Source: Brachynemurus nebulosus (lineage: Eukaryota > Arthropoda > Insecta > Neuroptera > Myrmeleontidae). From it: a stretch of DNA of 64,000 nucleotides. Positions 61,441 to 64,000 of this stretch are shown here, in pieces; within the stretch, counting starts at the first letter, position 1, and every line of letters starts with the position of its first letter. The notes under the pieces were generated by a model. That model saw nothing but the letters and a program-made list of their open reading frames with translations. It had not been told where the DNA came from and ran no database searches. The translations under genes were made by a program, and so were the position numbers. The DNA is taken from assembly GCA_035578155.1 (NCBI GenBank), contig JAPWDM010000003.1, positions 21,664,916-21,728,915 on the forward strand, given 5' to 3'.

Positions 61441-61922
61441 AAGTGCCCTGTAAACGATCAAATTTATTTGACAAATTTGTTTGTCAAACTTCACGTTTTC
61501 ATCAAATAAGAGCTTAAACGATCAAACCAAAGCTCAAACAAATTTGACAAACTTGCCCGTAGTTTGTCACACTAGTGATCACCATAAAATAATTTTATTA
61601 GATTAAACTTGGCCAAACATAGAATAAATAATGAAAATTACGGAAAAAAAGTTGCTCGTACCGAGATTTGCAAAAATTTTGTCATATTTGCTATTCATTT
61701 CGGGGCAATTTAATAGTTTGTTTGACAAACACAACAAACACCGCCGCTCACCTTCAAACTTGTTGGTCAAACACGTCAAACAATTTGATCAATCAAGATT
61801 TTCATCAAACACGTCAAACACGTAGATTGTTTGACAAACGCGTCAAACAAAGCTGCATACTATCAAATAATTTGACAAACACGTAAAATTTGACAAACAA
61901 TTTGATCGTTTACAGGGAACTT
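61441..61922. mobile_element. TA-flanked MITE with TTTGACAAAC arrays
   Basis: Terminal inverted repeats are AAGTGCCCTGTAAACGATCA (left) and AAGTTCCCTGTAAACGATCA (right, read inward), with TA at 61439-61440 and 61923-61924. The flanks inside the ends are arrays of TTTGACAAAC/GTTTGTCAAA words, often with CACGTCAAACA. Frames of 64-72 codons here are array translations. The superfamily is open. Confidence 0.7.
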
Positions 61923-61924
61923 TA

Positions 61925-63815
61925 GAGATTATATTGGAATGAGGCGTCGCATGAACCACGATATTCCTTTTTTTCTTGAATAGTAGAGTTAATTTGTCAA
62001 TAAACTTTGTTTTATTTTGATTTATTGAGTGCAGAGTCAATGACTGAAATGTTTCGTTCCTGTTCAGATGTGCCTAAATTTATGTTGATACTTGGATTTT
62101 CCAAAATATAAACATTTAAGAAAAAGTAATATTAAAGATGGGATGACTAAAAAAATGGTCGATCTTGACCCATATCCCTTCACATTATTTTTTACTCAAT
62201 TAACTTTGTGACATACTTTGAAACATTTGACAAGGACCATAATATGGATTGAAACATGTCACAAAATACTACACAAATATTATTCTGTTAACAGGTATTT
62301 TAATAGCTAGATAAAATTGCTCTCTATAAAAAGTTGAAAAAATTATTTCAGCTTGCAAGTGCCGGTCACATCAATACGATCTTTTATACGATCTACCCGG
62401 ATAATTATAAATCTATAATGTAATTATTTTTTACGCTTGACATAAGAGGAAAACGGGACAAATTGATTTAATGTTCAGATATAAGCTAATTAAGTTTGGG
62501 TTTTATAAATTTTACAATCATCCGGACAGGACGCATACAAGAACGAGTTGATGGGGTTAGGTCTTTACCCTCACCTTTAACTTTAAAAAATTGAAAAATT
62601 GCAAAATTTTGAACTATTTGCAATCTAGTGGTGCGTAGCACATTAATAATATTTGAATGCGCCGAGGCTTTTTTTCCCCTAGTGGCTGAGAGTGTAAGAT
62701 TTGCCATTCAAATTTATGAACTATAATCAAAAATTTCGTATCTGTAACTAATTTTTTTACGATTGTATCCGTAAACTTTCTCTTCGACACTGTGACACAC
62801 GCAGGTTATCGTGCCACCTGAACCATTTAAAATGACAAGCTTATTTAGTGGAACAGAGAAATTTCCACAAAAATAGCAGGTGTGTGGTAAAAAGTCGGAA
62901 CAATATATGGATTATTTAAAATTAAAATTATACCATAAATATATTTAATTGTATTTTTGCATCTTGGCCGCTGTCATTTATATTATACGTACGTAATATT
63001 GAAATCAATTTTTGTAATTTTTAATTTTAATAAACACACTGGTATATTACATCATCCAAAAAAAAAAAAAATTGTTTTGTTTTTTTTTGAAAGTTAATTG
63101 TATTCAGTATTCAACCTTTAATCTAATATTAATAGTAAATTGTTATTATGTGGCTCATACCTAACCAGTATACAACAGAGACAGACAAAACTCATTTGTA
63201 CCTAATTTAGATAAAAATTATTATTAACTTTATATTCCGAGACTACCTACGCAATTTTTTTCTTATTTTTCGATAGGAGAGAATTAAATCTATTTCATAA
63301 CCACTTCATAATATGTAATACTTATATGAGTATATGATATTGTAGAGGTATGTATTTAAATTTTTTCTTGAGTTGGGTGTGTCTATCAAATTTAGAAATA
63401 AAAACAAAATAGAGTTTCAATTTTTTGATATTTATTATGTACAATCATCACCTTGTCAGACTCAATAATCATTTATTTAAAAAAAATTACGATACACCAA
63501 TTGCCAAAAATTTTCGAATATAATATTTATTTATTTATTGGGTTTATAATTTTATAAACTTTATTGGGCCATGCAAACACGTATACGTGATAAAAGAGGG
63601 AATGAAACAAAATTATGTTTGTAATAAAGGTGTCTCTTTTTAGTGTGATTTAATACAGATAATTATCTTTATCTTTACGTGACTTACTAATAAACAGGGG
63701 CGGATTCGGCTCTTAAATTAGGAGAGAGTCACTTTTTTTAAAAGTTTAATAAGGGATAATGTTTTTTTTTGACATTAAATTTGCAAAAAATATACCTAAA
63801 TCAGCATTAAAAGAA
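61925..63815. other. Unassigned AT-rich spacer
   Basis: About 1.9 kb; no supported gene, TIR pair or tandem array. Confidence 0.45.
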
Positions 63816-63819
63816 TGAC

Positions 63820-64000
63820 TTTGAAAACCAATAATTCGCTTCACAGTTTCATCATTTTGTCATTTCATTAATGATTTTCAAAGCACACGAAAATTTCGGT
63901 AAGCTTGATGTCCCTGAATTTAAAAATTTGTTTTTTCAGAGCGAACCATATTGAAGTGGTTTGAATTATTGTGATTGATTAAATTATGGTGACTTGGATG
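63820..64000 (+). repeat. ~250-bp tandem-unit family, partial unit at window end
   Basis: Runs from AATTCGCTTCACAGTTTCAT through a TCATTTTGTCATTTCATTA-like phrase to GTGATTGATTAAATTATGGT, matching the order seen at 51960-52140. It is cut by the window edge. Confidence 0.5.

Noticed and set aside
61631..61886. Overlapping Asn/Thr/Lys-rich frames
   Set aside because: They read the TTTGACAAAC/ACGTCAAACA array of the MITE at 61441.

Overview
The window looks like AT-rich, gene-poor nuclear DNA from an arthropod, most likely an insect. Evidence: very low GC, long (TA)n arrays, and relics of eukaryotic mobile elements (pogo, mariner, hAT, piggyBac, PIF/Harbinger and Tc1-like elements, Helitron-like 3' ends, a Penelope-like element). 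No bacterial operon, CRISPR array, rRNA or convincing complete host gene is visible. The species cannot be named from the sequence.

Layout. 0.5-2.3 kb: a pogo-like relic carrying a PHD-like zinc finger, with a piggyBac-type MITE 14 bp further on. 3.4-4 kb: a dispersed repeat with an internal (TA)n array. 5.6-7.3 kb: a diverged inverted repeat and one copy of a ~120-bp tandem-repeat family. 7.3-7.7 kb: a possible first coding exon. 7.9-11.2 kb: three hAT-type elements with 8-bp target duplications, one of them inside an old ~175-bp satellite. 12.4-14.1 kb: a TA-flanked MITE and a second pogo-like relic with a frameshifted zinc finger. 14-20 kb: mostly unassigned, with a GC-richer promoter-like patch at 15.9-16.3 kb and one short exon-like frame. 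20-26.5 kb: Helitron-like sequence, two MITEs built of palindromic motifs, three near-identical 431-bp tandem units, another hAT element and a Tc1-like element. 26.7-35.4 kb: a 103-bp minisatellite at two loci, several hairpins, a Helitron 3' end, a 954-bp TIR element and a ~2.6-kb interrupted inverted repeat. 35-45 kb: small inverted repeats, a hAT element, a deleted mariner and a Helitron 3' end. 45.6-47.2 kb: a 959-bp TIR element nested inside a hAT element. 47.9-52.4 kb: ~120-bp and ~250-280-bp tandem arrays. 52.9-53.9 kb: a Penelope fragment with a GIY-YIG endonuclease and a hammerhead-like motif. 56.5-57 kb: two tRNA-like SINE-type units head to head. 57-64 kb: further copies of the dispersed families.

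The main theme is that at least nine different non-autonomous elements consist largely of short iterated, often palindromic, motifs between terminal inverted repeats, each family with its own motif. Flanking direct repeats (8 bp, TAA, TTAA or TA) allow several to be bounded to the base and assigned to superfamilies. Host coding content is limited to a few low-confidence exon-like frames.
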